From contig CAZTJC010000005.1 in NCBI GenBank assembly GCA_964613945.1, positions 1 through 64,000 on the forward strand: a DNA stretch of 64,000 nt, in the 5' to 3' direction. The stretch is from JAVVHH01 sp964613945 (GTDB lineage: Bacteria; Pseudomonadota; Alphaproteobacteria; Acetobacterales; Acetobacteraceae). Shown here piece by piece: positions 54,462-63,268 of this stretch (the stretch's first letter is position 1; each line of letters begins with the position of its first letter). The notes beneath the pieces are model-generated. The model had not been told where the DNA came from and made no database searches. It saw only the letters and a list, made by a program, of their open reading frames with translations. The position numbers and the translations under genes are program-made.

Positions 54462-55337
54462 ATGAGCAAAACGATCGTGAGCTGCGCCGTGACCGGCAAC
54501 CAGACCACGTTGGCCCAGCATCCCGGCCTTCCCGTCACCCCGCAGCAGATCGCCGAGGCCTGCATCGGCGCCGCCAAGGCGGGTGCTGCCATCACGCACA
54601 TCCACGTGCGCTACCCGGACGGCCGTCCGTCGATGGAGGTGGAGCATTACCGCGAGGTGGTGGACCGGATCGGCAGCAGCGGCACCGACGTCATCATCAA
54701 CCTGACCACCGGCCCAGGCCAGCGCTTCATCCCCGGCAAGGAGGATCCGAGCGTCGCCGCGCCGGGGACCACGCTGATGGCGCCGATGCGCCGGGTCGAG
54801 CACGTCCTGGCGCTCAAGCCGGAGATCTGCACGCTGGACCTCAACACGATGTGGTCCGGCACCTCGGCCGTGATCAACGCACCCGAGAGCATCGCGACCA
54901 TGGCGCGCGCCATGAAGGAAGCCGGCAGCAAGCCGGAGCTGGAGGTGTTCGACAGCGGCGACATCCAACTGGCCAAGCAGTTGATCAAGGACGGCGTGCT
55001 GGACAGCCCGGCGCTATTCCAGATCGTCACCGGCATCCGCTACGGCTTCGAGATGACGCCGCAGACCATGGCCTATGCGCGCTCGATGCTGCCGCCGGAC
55101 GCGGCCTGGGCCGGGTTCGGCATCGGGCGGATGGCATTCCCGATGGTGGCGCAGGCATTCCTGCTCGGTGGACATGTGCGTGTGGGCCTCGAGGACGCGG
55201 TCAACATCAGTCGCGGCGTGCTCGCGCCCGACAACGCTGCGATGGTCGCCAAGGCCGTGCACATCGTCGAGGAACTCGGCGGCGAGATTGCCACCGTCGC
55301 CGAAGCCCGCGCCCTGCTCGGTCTGAAGCCCCGCTAA
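54462..55337 (+). CDS. BKACE-family beta-keto acid cleavage enzyme
   Basis: This 291-residue zinc enzyme of the DUF849/3-keto-5-aminohexanoate cleavage family condenses a beta-keto acid with acetyl-CoA to give acetoacetate and a new CoA ester. It has SCAVTGNQTTLAQHPGLPVTP, zinc ligands in ITHIHVRYPDGRPS, INLTTGPGQRF and FGIGRMAFPMV. ATG 54462 (MSKTIVSC) fits the family N-terminus better than ATG 54450. It is the first gene of the rightward half of the TetR regulon. The pathway therefore probably produces a beta-keto acid (inference). Confidence 0.9.
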   Translation: MSKTIVSCAVTGNQTTLAQHPGLPVTPQQIAEACIGAAKAGAAITHIHVRYPDGRPSMEVEHYREVVDRIGSSGTDVIINLTTGPGQRFIPGKEDPSVAAPGTTLMAPMRRVEHVLALKPEICTLDLNTMWSGTSAVINAPESIATMARAMKEAGSKPELEVFDSGDIQLAKQLIKDGVLDSPALFQIVTGIRYGFEMTPQTMAYARSMLPPDAAWAGFGIGRMAFPMVAQAFLLGGHVRVGLEDAVNISRGVLAPDNAAMVAKAVHIVEELGGEIATVAEARALLGLKPR

Positions 55338-55352
55338 GGAGGAGCCCGCGCC

Positions 55353-56435
55353 ATGCCGACACGGAGAGGTTTGCTGGGTGCTGGCCTGGCGTTCTGCAGC
55401 TGTTGCTTGTTGGATCGAGCGCGGGCGCAGCCGGCCACCCCGGCACGCCGCCCGGTCAGTGTCGCGGGACAGCGGGTCAGAACGATCGACACCCATTGCC
55501 ACTGCATCTTCCAGGACGCGCTGTCGCTGATGGGGGGCGCCGGACAGAACGTGGTGCCGCCCACGCGGGGCGTGGACGAGCATTTCCTGCTCAAGGGCGT
55601 CGAGGGCCGGCTGCGCTCGATGGACGAGATGGGCATCGACATGGAGATCCTGTCGATCAATCCGTTCTGGTACGGTGCCGATCGAGACACGGCCGGGCGC
55701 GTGGTGGCGTTGCAGAACGATCACCTGGCCGAGCTGTGCGCTGCCAATCCGGACCGCTTCGGCGCCTTTGCCTCACTGACGATGCAATTTCCCGATCTCG
55801 CCGTGAAGCAGCTCGAGGATGCCATGCGCAAGCCCGGCATCCACGGTGCGGCGATCGGCGGCAGCGTGATGGGCGCGAGCTTCGCCGAGCCGCGCTTCCG
55901 GCCCGTGCTGGCCAAGGCGGAGGAACTCGGGGCGGTCTTGTTCATCCATCCGCAGGCGATCCCGGAGATGGCGGCCCGGTTCGCCGGCAATGGCTGGATC
56001 TCAAACACGGTGGGTAATCCGCTGGAGACGACGGTAGCGCTCGAGCACCTGATCTTCGAAGGCGTGCTTGACCGGTTTCCCAAGCTCAAGATCCTGGCCG
56101 CGCATGGTGGCGGCTTCCTGCCCTCCTATGCGCCGCGGATCGACGTCAGCTGTTCGGTCTCGCCGCAGAACTGCAATCCGGGGATCGTGCTGGCCAAGAA
56201 GCCGACCGAGTATCTCAACCAGATGTTCTACGATGCGTTGGTGTTCACCCCGGAGGCGCTGCGGCATCTGGTGGCGCAGGTCGGCAGCAGCCAGGTCGTG
56301 CTCGGCACCGACTTCCCCATCCCGTGGGAACTGCATCCAGTCGACATGGTACTGGCCACGCCCTCGCTGAGCGAGGCGGAGCGCGTAGCGATCCTGGGCG
56401 GCAACGCGGCCACCCTGCTGGGGCTGCCGACATGA
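55353..56435 (+). CDS. Tat-exported ACMSD-type amidohydrolase
   Basis: This 360-residue amidohydrolase_2 protein has a twin-arginine leader (TRRGLLGAGLAFCSCCLLDRARA). Catalytic motifs are IDTHCHCIFQ (HxH), LFIHPQAIPEM, AAHGGGFLPSY and LGTDFPIPWE. It shares NPLETT.AL.HLIF.GVLDR.P.LK with the cytosolic protein at 22916, so the two are paralogues. Export is unusual for this decarboxylase/hydrolase family and suggests that the first step occurs in the periplasm (inference). A strong AAGGAGGAG precedes the ATG. Confidence 0.88.
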   Translation: MPTRRGLLGAGLAFCSCCLLDRARAQPATPARRPVSVAGQRVRTIDTHCHCIFQDALSLMGGAGQNVVPPTRGVDEHFLLKGVEGRLRSMDEMGIDMEILSINPFWYGADRDTAGRVVALQNDHLAELCAANPDRFGAFASLTMQFPDLAVKQLEDAMRKPGIHGAAIGGSVMGASFAEPRFRPVLAKAEELGAVLFIHPQAIPEMAARFAGNGWISNTVGNPLETTVALEHLIFEGVLDRFPKLKILAAHGGGFLPSYAPRIDVSCSVSPQNCNPGIVLAKKPTEYLNQMFYDALVFTPEALRHLVAQVGSSQVVLGTDFPIPWELHPVDMVLATPSLSEAERVAILGGNAATLLGLPT

Positions 56436-57385
56436 TTCGCGCGCTCCTGCTCTCGCTCGTGCTGGCCGGCCCGGCCTGGGGGCAGGCCTACCCCACCCGG
56501 CCGATCCGCATCCTGGAACCGCTCGCGGCCGGCAGCTCGGTCGACGTCGTCACCCGCATCGTTGCCGACCGGATGGGGCGCATTCTGGGCGGCAGCTTGT
56601 TTGTCGATAACCAGCCGGGTGCCGCCGGGCTGCTGGGGATGCGCTCCGGCTCGCGCGCAGCGCCCGACGGCTACACGGTGCTCGCCGTCAACGATAGCGT
56701 GGTCACCGTGCTGCCCAACATGCGCACTGATGCCGGCTACGATCCGCGAACGGCGTTCGAGCCGGTGATCCAGCTCGTGCGGCTCCACTGGGCGTTGGTC
56801 GCCAGCCCCGCGTTAAAGGTCAACACGCTGGCCGAGTTCATCGCCGCGGCGAAGGCCAAGCCCGGCGTCATCGACTACGCCTCTGGCGGCCAGGGCAGCC
56901 CGCAGCACATCGCGATGGAACTGCTGATGCGCGCGGCCGACATCAAGCTGCAGCACGTGCCGTTCCGTGGCGCCACGCCGGCGCTGAACGAGGTGGTCGC
57001 CGGTCATGTGCCGGTCATGTTCACTGCGTTACCCAACCCGCTGCCGTTCCTCGACGACAGCCGGCTCATCATCCTCGGCGTCGCCGACCCGGCCCGCCTG
57101 CCGACGCTGCCGAACATTCCGACCCTTGCCGAGGCCGGGCTGCCGGGCTTCACCTTCTCCGCTTGGGGCGCCCTGCTGGTGCCTGCCGGAACGCCGCCGG
57201 CGATCATCGACCTGCTGAACAAAGCCGCGAACGCCGCCCTGGCCGAGCCGGAGGTGCGAAAGCAGCTCACCGATCTCGGCTACGAGGCTGTCGGTGGCAC
57301 GGCAGCGGCGCTGAAAGCGCTGATCGATCAAGACTACACGGCCAAGGGGGACCTTCTGCATGCCGCCAACATCCATGCCGATTAG
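56432..57385 (+). CDS. TctC/Bug-type periplasmic solute receptor, second
   Basis: This 317-residue protein has a Sec signal peptide (MIRALLLSLVLAGPAWGQA) and a Bug body: YPTRPIRILEPLAAGSSVDVV, VDNQPGAAGLLGM, PDGYTVLAVND. ATG 56432 overlaps the amidohydrolase stop (ATGA). No TctAB genes accompany it, so it may share those at 48.5-50.5 kb, which lie in the other half of the same TetR-controlled region. Confidence 0.92.
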   Translation: MIRALLLSLVLAGPAWGQAYPTRPIRILEPLAAGSSVDVVTRIVADRMGRILGGSLFVDNQPGAAGLLGMRSGSRAAPDGYTVLAVNDSVVTVLPNMRTDAGYDPRTAFEPVIQLVRLHWALVASPALKVNTLAEFIAAAKAKPGVIDYASGGQGSPQHIAMELLMRAADIKLQHVPFRGATPALNEVVAGHVPVMFTALPNPLPFLDDSRLIILGVADPARLPTLPNIPTLAEAGLPGFTFSAWGALLVPAGTPPAIIDLLNKAANAALAEPEVRKQLTDLGYEAVGGTAAALKALIDQDYTAKGDLLHAANIHAD

Positions 57386-57797
57386 CGCGGCAGTCATCCG
57401 CCCGTCTGAGCAACCGGTGGCGGACCGGGGTGGTGGCAACCGGACCATTCCGCTGGTGATGCCGGGCACGGGTGCGCGGCAGCTGATCAATGGCATGACC
57501 ATCATCGCCCCGGGCGGGGCGATCGGCGAACACTTCCATGATTGCGAAGAAAGCGTGATCGTGCTCGAGGGTAACGGCGTCGCCGTCATCGACGGGACCG
57601 AGCACCTGGTCGGGCCCGGCGACACCAGCTGGATCCCGCCGGGACTGCGGCACTATTTCCGCAACGCCTCCGCGGCCGAGCCGCTGCGGATCTTCTGGAC
57701 CTATGCGTCGATCACCGCCACGCGCACGCTGGTTGCGAGCGGCGAGACCCGTCCGGTGGCGGCTGAGCATGCGGCGGACAAGTTGCTGCCGCCATGA
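57360..57797 (+). CDS. Cupin-domain protein
   Basis: This protein of up to 145 residues has a single cupin domain: PGGAIGEHFHDCEESVIVLEG (metal motif 1) and PGDTSWIPPGLRHYFRN (motif 2). ATG 57360 overlaps the Bug gene by 26 bp; ATG 57375 is an alternative. It ends overlapping the Ldh2 start by 4 bp. It could be a small isomerase, lyase or metal-dependent sensor; its function is not assignable. Confidence 0.85.
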   Translation: MPPTSMPISAAVIRPSEQPVADRGGGNRTIPLVMPGTGARQLINGMTIIAPGGAIGEHFHDCEESVIVLEGNGVAVIDGTEHLVGPGDTSWIPPGLRHYFRNASAAEPLRIFWTYASITATRTLVASGETRPVAAEHAADKLLPP

Positions 57798-58846
57798 CGC
57801 AGCATGTCGAAGCGTCGGCGCTGGCCGGGTTCATCGCCGGGGCGTTCCAGGCCGTCGGGCTGAGCGAGTCGGATGCCGCAATCATCGCGGAGTTGATGGT
57901 CGAGGCGGACCTGGTCGGGGCGGATGCGCACGGGGTGTTCCGCTTGCCGCAATACATTCGTCGCATCGAGGGTGGCGCGGTCAACAGGCGGCCCACCATC
58001 GCGGTCGACCGGACGGCGGCCGCGACCGCGTTGGTCGATGGCGATAACGGGATGGGCCATCTCGTGATGCGCCGAGCAGCCGAGGTTGCGGCCGATCTGG
58101 CCGCCGAGTCCGGGGTCGGCTGGGTGGGCGTGCGCGGGTCCAACCATGCCGGGCCGGCCTCGCTGTATGCCACGATGCCACTGGCGAGGGGCATGATCGG
58201 CATCTATTCGGCAGTCGCGAGCGCCAATCACATGGCCCCCTGGGGCGGGGTGGACCTGCTGCTGGGCACCAACCCGCTGGCGGTGGCGATCCCGGCGGGC
58301 GATGCGCCGCCGGTGGTGCTGGATATCGCGACAACGGTGGTGTCCTACGGCACGGTCAAGAACTACGTGCTGCAGGGCAAGACGATGCCGGAAGGCTGGA
58401 TGATCGACCGCGACACGGGCCAGCCGATCACCGACCCGGCGCGCAGCGGGCAAGGCGTGCTGTTGCCGATCGGCGGCTACAAGGGTGCCGGACTGGCGCT
58501 GATCCTGGGCTTGCTGGCCGGCACGCTGAATGGCGCCGGGGTGGGCCGGGCGGTGGTGGACTTCAACGCCGACGACCGGAGCACCGCCAACACCGGGCAC
58601 TTCATCCTGGCACTGGACGTGCGCCGCTTCATCGACCCGGCCCTGTTCGCCGCCGCCGTTGTTGCGCATCTGGACGAGTTGCGCGCCTCGGCGCCGCTGC
58701 CCGGATCCGATCCGATCCGGCTGCCGGGCGAGGAGCGCGCGCGACGCCGCGCCGAGCGGGTGCAAACCGGCATTCCGATCCCGCCTGCCTTGGCCGCGGT
58801 GCTGGACCGGCTCGGGGAGCGCTTGGGGATCGCGGCTCTGACTTAG
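57794..58846 (+). CDS. Ldh2-family (malate/L-lactate-type) dehydrogenase
   Basis: This 350-residue NAD(P)-dependent dehydrogenase of the Ldh2/MDH2 family has DLVGADAHGVFRLPQYIRRI, VRGSNHAGPASLYA (cofactor-site GSNH), GTNPLAVAIPAG, DIATTVVSYG and a long C-terminal helix region. Members oxidise 2-hydroxyacids such as sulfolactate, ureidoglycolate and 2,3-diketogulonate. It is the last gene of the rightward TetR-linked operon, and its 3' end overlaps that of the convergent SDR. Confidence 0.9.
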   Translation: MTQHVEASALAGFIAGAFQAVGLSESDAAIIAELMVEADLVGADAHGVFRLPQYIRRIEGGAVNRRPTIAVDRTAAATALVDGDNGMGHLVMRRAAEVAADLAAESGVGWVGVRGSNHAGPASLYATMPLARGMIGIYSAVASANHMAPWGGVDLLLGTNPLAVAIPAGDAPPVVLDIATTVVSYGTVKNYVLQGKTMPEGWMIDRDTGQPITDPARSGQGVLLPIGGYKGAGLALILGLLAGTLNGAGVGRAVVDFNADDRSTANTGHFILALDVRRFIDPALFAAAVVAHLDELRASAPLPGSDPIRLPGEERARRRAERVQTGIPIPPALAAVLDRLGERLGIAALT

Positions 58847-59595
58847 AGCGAGCGCCCGCCATCGATGGCAAGGGTCGTGCCGGTGGCGAAGCGCAGCGAC
58901 GTCGCGCAGGCCATCACCGCCTCGGCGACGTCGTCGGCAGTGGCCACGCGTTTCAACGGCGTGGATTGCGCAGTCTTGGCGTTGAACGCCGCATCCCGTC
59001 CCGGCACGAAGTTGGTGTCGACCACGCCGGGGGCGACGCCCATGACACGCACCGCCGGGGCAAGCACGCGGGCCAGGGATTTGGTCATGGCATCGATCCC
59101 CGCCTTGGCGGCGCAATAAGCGATCGAGGAACCCTGACCGGTCTGACCGGCGATCGACGAGATGCTGACGATCAGCCCGTCGCCCGAGGCGGTCAGCATC
59201 GGCGCGAACAGACGGATCGCGGCGAACTGGCCGCGCCAATTGACGGCGAACATGCGATCGATCAGCGCGTCGTCCAGCGCATCGAGATCGCCGTGCGGGA
59301 TCGGCTTCGTGAAGCCGGCGCTGTTGACCAGGATATGCAGCGCGCCGCCCGACCAAGCCGTCACCCGCTCCCGCAGCTCCTGTAGCGAGGCGGTATCGGC
59401 GACGTCGGCGGGCAGGGCTATATGGCCGCTGCCCGGGAGGGCGGCGACGATGTCGGATGCCTTGCCGGCCGAGCGCGGCGTGTGGGTGATGGCGACACGG
59501 GCGCCGCCCTCGGCCAGCATCCTGGCGGTCGCGGCGCCGATGCCGCCCGCGCCGCCGATCACCAACGCCACCTTGTCCCGCACGCTTCCCGCCAT
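58843..59595 (-). CDS. Short-chain dehydrogenase/reductase with TetR-type operator
   Basis: This 250-residue SDR has IGGAGGIGAATARMLAEGGA, ILVNSAG, catalytic Ser in SISSIAGQ, YCAAK and GVAPGVVDTNF. ATG 59595 (MAGSVRDK) lies 7 nt after GGAGG; ATG 59598 is an alternative. The longer open frame upstream runs through the operator and is not coding. The operator-like palindrome 59627-59640 lies 32 bp upstream, so it is probably repressed by the TetR at 53678. Confidence 0.9.
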   Translation of the reverse strand: MAGSVRDKVALVIGGAGGIGAATARMLAEGGARVAITHTPRSAGKASDIVAALPGSGHIALPADVADTASLQELRERVTAWSGGALHILVNSAGFTKPIPHGDLDALDDALIDRMFAVNWRGQFAAIRLFAPMLTASGDGLIVSISSIAGQTGQGSSIAYCAAKAGIDAMTKSLARVLAPAVRVMGVAPGVVDTNFVPGRDAAFNAKTAQSTPLKRVATADDVAEAVMACATSLRFATGTTLAIDGGRSL

Positions 59596-59626
59596 CATCG
59601 AACCTCCCCAAATGCGACCACCTGAC

Positions 59627-59640
59627 ATACGAACGTTCGT
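59627..59640. promoter_or_regulatory. Second TetR operator candidate
   Basis: ATACGAACGTTCGT is identical to 14 bases of the palindrome at 54378-54393; its 12-bp core ACGAACGTTCGT is perfectly symmetric. It lies between the SDR gene (leftward) and the LVIVD gene (rightward, start 113 bp away). Confidence 0.65.
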
Positions 59641-59752
59641 CACTGTCAAGGCTAGGAAAGCTTGTCGAACCGTTACGCGCGTGGTCTCATGTTGAACGAT
59701 CGCACAAGACGGGCGGCCCGCCGCCCCAGCAAAAAGCAACACGAGGTCGTCC

Positions 59753-61177
59753 ATGCCGTTCCGCGTCCTGATCGCGCTTCTCGCTTTGTCCGTTCCGGCC
59801 TGGGCGCAGCCCAAGATCGGCGACCCGCCGGAGGCGTCGAACATGCGGCTGGTCGGCACCGACGGTCTGCAGGCCCGCAGCGCCTATCAGCCGACCATCC
59901 ATCACCAGGGTGACCGCTGGATCGCCTATATCGGCCATCACGGCGGCACCGACGACGTGCCCAACCCGCTCAACCCGATGACCGGCAAGGCGGAGCCGAA
60001 CGGCACCTCCATCGTCGACGTCACCGACCCGGCGCATCCGAAATACCTGCACCACATCCCCGGCCAGCCCGGCACCTACGAGGGCGGCGGCGGGCAGATG
60101 GTGCGTGTCTGCGACGGATCGGCGCTGCCCAAGGGTGATAAGTCCGCCGTCTATATGCTTCGCACCTTCGGCAGCGAAGCCCACGAGATCTGGAACGTCG
60201 CCGACCCGGCTAACCCCGTGCTGATCACCCGGATCGCCGGGCTGGTCGACACGCACAAGAACTGGTGGGAGTGCAGCACCGGCATCGCCTTCCTGGTGTC
60301 CGGCAATCCCGATTGGCGCATCCGCCGCATGACCCAGGTCTACGATCTCAGCGACCCGGCCCACCCGGTCAAGATCCGTGATTTCGGCCTGCCCGGCCAG
60401 GAGCCCGGCGCCACCGGCGCGGTGCCGACCGAACTGCACGGCATGATCTCGACGGGGCCGCAGGGCAACCGCGTGTTCGTCGGCTATGGCACCGACAAAG
60501 GCGGCATGATGCAGATCCTCGACCGCGATAAGCTGCTGCATGGTGCGGCCGAACCGACGCCGGAGAACCTCCGAACGCCGGAACTCGCGCGCCTCTACAT
60601 GTCGGCGCTGAATGGCGCCCACACGACGTTTCCCATGCTCGGCATGCCGATCGCCGAGTTCGCCCGCGACAAGGAGGGCAGCAAGCGGGACATCGTCATG
60701 ATCGTCGACGAAGCGATCCAGAACGAGTGCGGCGAGGCGCGGCAGATGGTTTGGTTCGCCGACGTGACGATCGAGAACCGCCCGATGATGATCTCCAGCT
60801 ACACGGTCCCGGAGGCCAGCGGCAACTTCTGCGAGCGCGGCGGTCGTTTCGGCTCGCATTCTTCCAACGAGAGCATGGACCCCGTCTATTACGAGAAGAT
60901 GGCCTTCATCGCATTCTTCAACGCCGGCGTCCGCGCGCTCGACATCCGCGATCCCTATCACCCGAAGGAGGTCGGCTACTTCATCCCCTCGGTCACGGAG
61001 GCCACCGACAAGCGCTGCGTCCCGATCGATGGCAAGCCGCGCTGCAAGGTGGCGATCCAGACCAACAACGTCGAAACCGATGCCCGCGGCTACATCTACA
61101 TCGTCGACCGCGCCAACACCGGTCTGCACATCCTGGAGTTGACGGGCTCGGCTCGGGAGGTGGCCGGGTTGCCTTGA
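59753..61177 (+). CDS. Secreted LVIVD-repeat protein
   Basis: This 474-residue protein has a Sec signal peptide (FRVLIALLALSVPAWAQ) and repeated beta-propeller-like blades of the LVIVD type: TSIVDVTDPAHPKYL, EIWNVADPANPVLI, QVYDLSDPAHPVKI, RALDIRDPYHPKEV, YIYIVDRANTGLHILEL. It has Cys residues in CDGSALP, WECSTG, NECGEA, NFCERGG and KRCVPIDGKPRC, possibly disulfides. The function is unknown. LVIVD proteins are periplasmic or surface-exposed. It is followed 4 bp later by a small exported protein and probably forms an operon with it. Confidence 0.8.
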   Translation: MPFRVLIALLALSVPAWAQPKIGDPPEASNMRLVGTDGLQARSAYQPTIHHQGDRWIAYIGHHGGTDDVPNPLNPMTGKAEPNGTSIVDVTDPAHPKYLHHIPGQPGTYEGGGGQMVRVCDGSALPKGDKSAVYMLRTFGSEAHEIWNVADPANPVLITRIAGLVDTHKNWWECSTGIAFLVSGNPDWRIRRMTQVYDLSDPAHPVKIRDFGLPGQEPGATGAVPTELHGMISTGPQGNRVFVGYGTDKGGMMQILDRDKLLHGAAEPTPENLRTPELARLYMSALNGAHTTFPMLGMPIAEFARDKEGSKRDIVMIVDEAIQNECGEARQMVWFADVTIENRPMMISSYTVPEASGNFCERGGRFGSHSSNESMDPVYYEKMAFIAFFNAGVRALDIRDPYHPKEVGYFIPSVTEATDKRCVPIDGKPRCKVAIQTNNVETDARGYIYIVDRANTGLHILELTGSAREVAGLP

Positions 61178-61181
61178 CCAC

Positions 61182-61721
61182 ATGAGCCCGGTGCGGTGGC
61201 TTGGTGTCGTGGTGATTGCCGGCGCCGCACTGTCGGCTTGGGCCGCATCACGCCCTACGCCACCCGATTGGCGCTCGATCGCGTGGCCGTTTCCCCGCGA
61301 CGCATGGCCACCCGGCCTGGCGTTCGCCTGTGCACCCGCGACCTGCGGCACCGAGATGCGAGTCTATGTCCGTCCTAAGCGGGGCTTCTGCGCCAATTGC
61401 GAAACCGGAGTGACGAGCGACACTGAGGTGGACGGTGTCGCCGACCTGGACATGATCGCCGCCGATTTCACGCCGCTCGCCCCCGGCCAACCCTTCGCTG
61501 CCGGCGACATGGCTGGCCGCCGGCGCGCCTACACGCTGCTGCTGCCGCATGGTCGCACCACCCCTGCCTTGGGCATCGCGATGACCCGGCGCAAGCAGTG
61601 CGACCTCGTGGTTGCGGTCGCCGAGGGGGCGGTGACCGAGCAAGCCGAGCGCGCCATCGACGCCCTGCTCACGTCGGACCGCGTCGTCCCCTGGATCGCG
61701 CGCGCGCTCGACGGCCGCTGA
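61182..61721 (+). CDS. Small exported protein of unknown function
   Basis: This 179-residue protein has an N-terminal signal/anchor segment (RWLGVVVIAGAALSAWAA) followed by a Cys-containing region: FACAPATCGTEMRVYVR and GFCANCETGVTSD, a CxxC inside. I do not recognise the family. The spacing of four cysteines suggests disulfide or metal binding. It starts 4 bp after the LVIVD gene, so the two products may act together outside the cytoplasm. Confidence 0.7.
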   Translation: MSPVRWLGVVVIAGAALSAWAASRPTPPDWRSIAWPFPRDAWPPGLAFACAPATCGTEMRVYVRPKRGFCANCETGVTSDTEVDGVADLDMIAADFTPLAPGQPFAAGDMAGRRRAYTLLLPHGRTTPALGIAMTRRKQCDLVVAVAEGAVTEQAERAIDALLTSDRVVPWIARALDGR

Positions 61722-61730
61722 GCCAGCGCC

Positions 61731-62561
61731 TCAGGCCGCGAACATGGCTCCCAAGGCGTCATGCTCGGTCAGGAATGCCGAGCCGCTCGCCTTAACCGCT
61801 CGCAGCGACTTCGCGAACTCGATCGCGCCCATGGGCCGGCCATACACATGTGCGTGCACCGTCACGTCCAGGCAGGCCGGCCGAGGCGGAAGACCGGGCC
61901 AACCCTCGAGGATGCGCTGCAAGGTTCGCGTGTAGGCCTCCGGCTCGTTGCCGTAGCGGACGCTCATCGGCATGTCGTTCACCTCCATGGTGAACGGCAC
62001 GGCGGTGATCGGCCCCGCGTCGGTCTGCACCACGCGCGGCAGGTCCTCGTCGAAGAAGTCGCTATGCCACGCCAATCCGGCTGCACGGAGAAGTTGCGTC
62101 GTGTGGGCGCTGGGCGTGCAGCGCGGGCTGATCCAGCCGCGCGGACGCATGCCGCCCGTGGCTTCCAACACGGCCAGGCAGCGTTGCAGGTCGGCCTGCT
62201 CCGCCGCCACATCCTGCGTGGCGGGCACGATGTGCTGCGACCAGCCATGTGCCGCCAGATTATGTCCTGCGCCCACGATGGCCTGCATCAGGTCCGGATA
62301 TTGCTCCGCCAGCACGCCGCTGACGTAGAACACCGCCTGCACCTGCTCGGCCGCCAGGATGTCCAGCAGACGCCACGCGCCGGCTTTGGCGCCGTATTCG
62401 GCCCAGGACCGCCCTTGCAGGTCGAGGGTGCCTGCTTTCAGCACATTGCCCATCGGCCCGACGCCCGGCGCCGCGCCCTCGCTCCAGCCTTCCAGCATGA
62501 CGCTGACCGACACGGCCAGCGTCCGCGCCTCCGGCCAAGCGGTGGGCAGAGCGATACTCAT
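61731..62561 (-). CDS. Polysaccharide deacetylase-family, allantoinase/PuuE-like
   Basis: This 276-residue NodB-fold protein has VSVMLEGWSEG, WAEYGAKAGAWRLLDIL (the Y/R-x-G-x-x-R/G-W element of PuuE-like allantoinases), FYVSGVLAEQYPDLM and AAHGWSQHIVP with the metal His pair, WISPRCTPSAHT and HAHVYGRP near the end. Such proteins hydrolyse small cyclic amides or N-acyl groups in the cytoplasm. ATG 62561 follows GAGGAG. It is 17 bp after the LIV-3 LivF stop, so it probably acts on the compound that importer brings in. Confidence 0.85.
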   Translation of the reverse strand: MSIALPTAWPEARTLAVSVSVMLEGWSEGAAPGVGPMGNVLKAGTLDLQGRSWAEYGAKAGAWRLLDILAAEQVQAVFYVSGVLAEQYPDLMQAIVGAGHNLAAHGWSQHIVPATQDVAAEQADLQRCLAVLEATGGMRPRGWISPRCTPSAHTTQLLRAAGLAWHSDFFDEDLPRVVQTDAGPITAVPFTMEVNDMPMSVRYGNEPEAYTRTLQRILEGWPGLPPRPACLDVTVHAHVYGRPMGAIEFAKSLRAVKASGSAFLTEHDALGAMFAA

Positions 62562-62578
62562 GCGCCGTACTCCTCGAT

Positions 62579-63268
62579 CTAGAGACCCAGATACCCGGTG
62601 ATTGCGGCCTCGTCATCGGGCGGGCCCGAAAAAACCACTTGCCCGGATTCCAGCACGCAAACCCGGTCGGCAACCAGCAGCGCACTTCGCAGGTTCTGCT
62701 CCACGAGAAGGATCGCAAGTCCCGACCGCTTCAGGTCCTGGATGACCTGCTCGACGTATTGGACCATGACGGGCGCCAACCCTTCCGAGGGCTCGTCGAG
62801 CAGCAGAAGCCGCGGATCGGTCACCAACGCACGTGCCAGCGCCAGCAAACCTCGTTCACCGCCAGAAAGTTGGTTGCCGCGGTGTTGCCGGCGCTCGCCC
62901 AGGCGCGGGAACAGTTCAAACAGCCGCGCCACCGTCCAACCGTGCCGCGCCCGCGCCGGCTTCAAGCAGGTCAGATGCTCGGTGACGGTGAGCGAGGGGA
63001 ACAGGCGCCGACCCTGCGGGACGATCGCGATGCCGGTTGCGGCGATCTGGTAGGGAGTCAGGCCGGTGAGCGGCTGACCGTCCCAGCGGACCGTGCCGCT
63101 ACCGATCCGGGGCGGGGTCAGGCCCATGATCGAGCGAACCAGGGTGGTCTTGCCCATACCGTTGCGGCCTAGCAGGGCGAGAACCTCCCGCTCGGCGACC
63201 TGAAGCGACACGCCGTGCAGGACATGGGCGGCGCCGTAGAAGCTGTTGAGCCCTTCGATCTCAAGCAT
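62579..63268 (-). CDS. livF: LivF-like ABC ATPase, LIV system 3
   Basis: This 229-residue protein has Walker A GRNGMGKTT, signature QLSGGERGLLALARAL, Walker B LLLLDEPSEGLAP and H-region LVEQNLRSALLVAD. Its ATG overlaps the LivG end by 8 bp. It is followed by the PuuE-like deacetylase gene. Confidence 0.92.
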   Translation of the reverse strand: MLEIEGLNSFYGAAHVLHGVSLQVAEREVLALLGRNGMGKTTLVRSIMGLTPPRIGSGTVRWDGQPLTGLTPYQIAATGIAIVPQGRRLFPSLTVTEHLTCLKPARARHGWTVARLFELFPRLGERRQHRGNQLSGGERGLLALARALVTDPRLLLLDEPSEGLAPVMVQYVEQVIQDLKRSGLAILLVEQNLRSALLVADRVCVLESGQVVFSGPPDDEAAITGYLGL

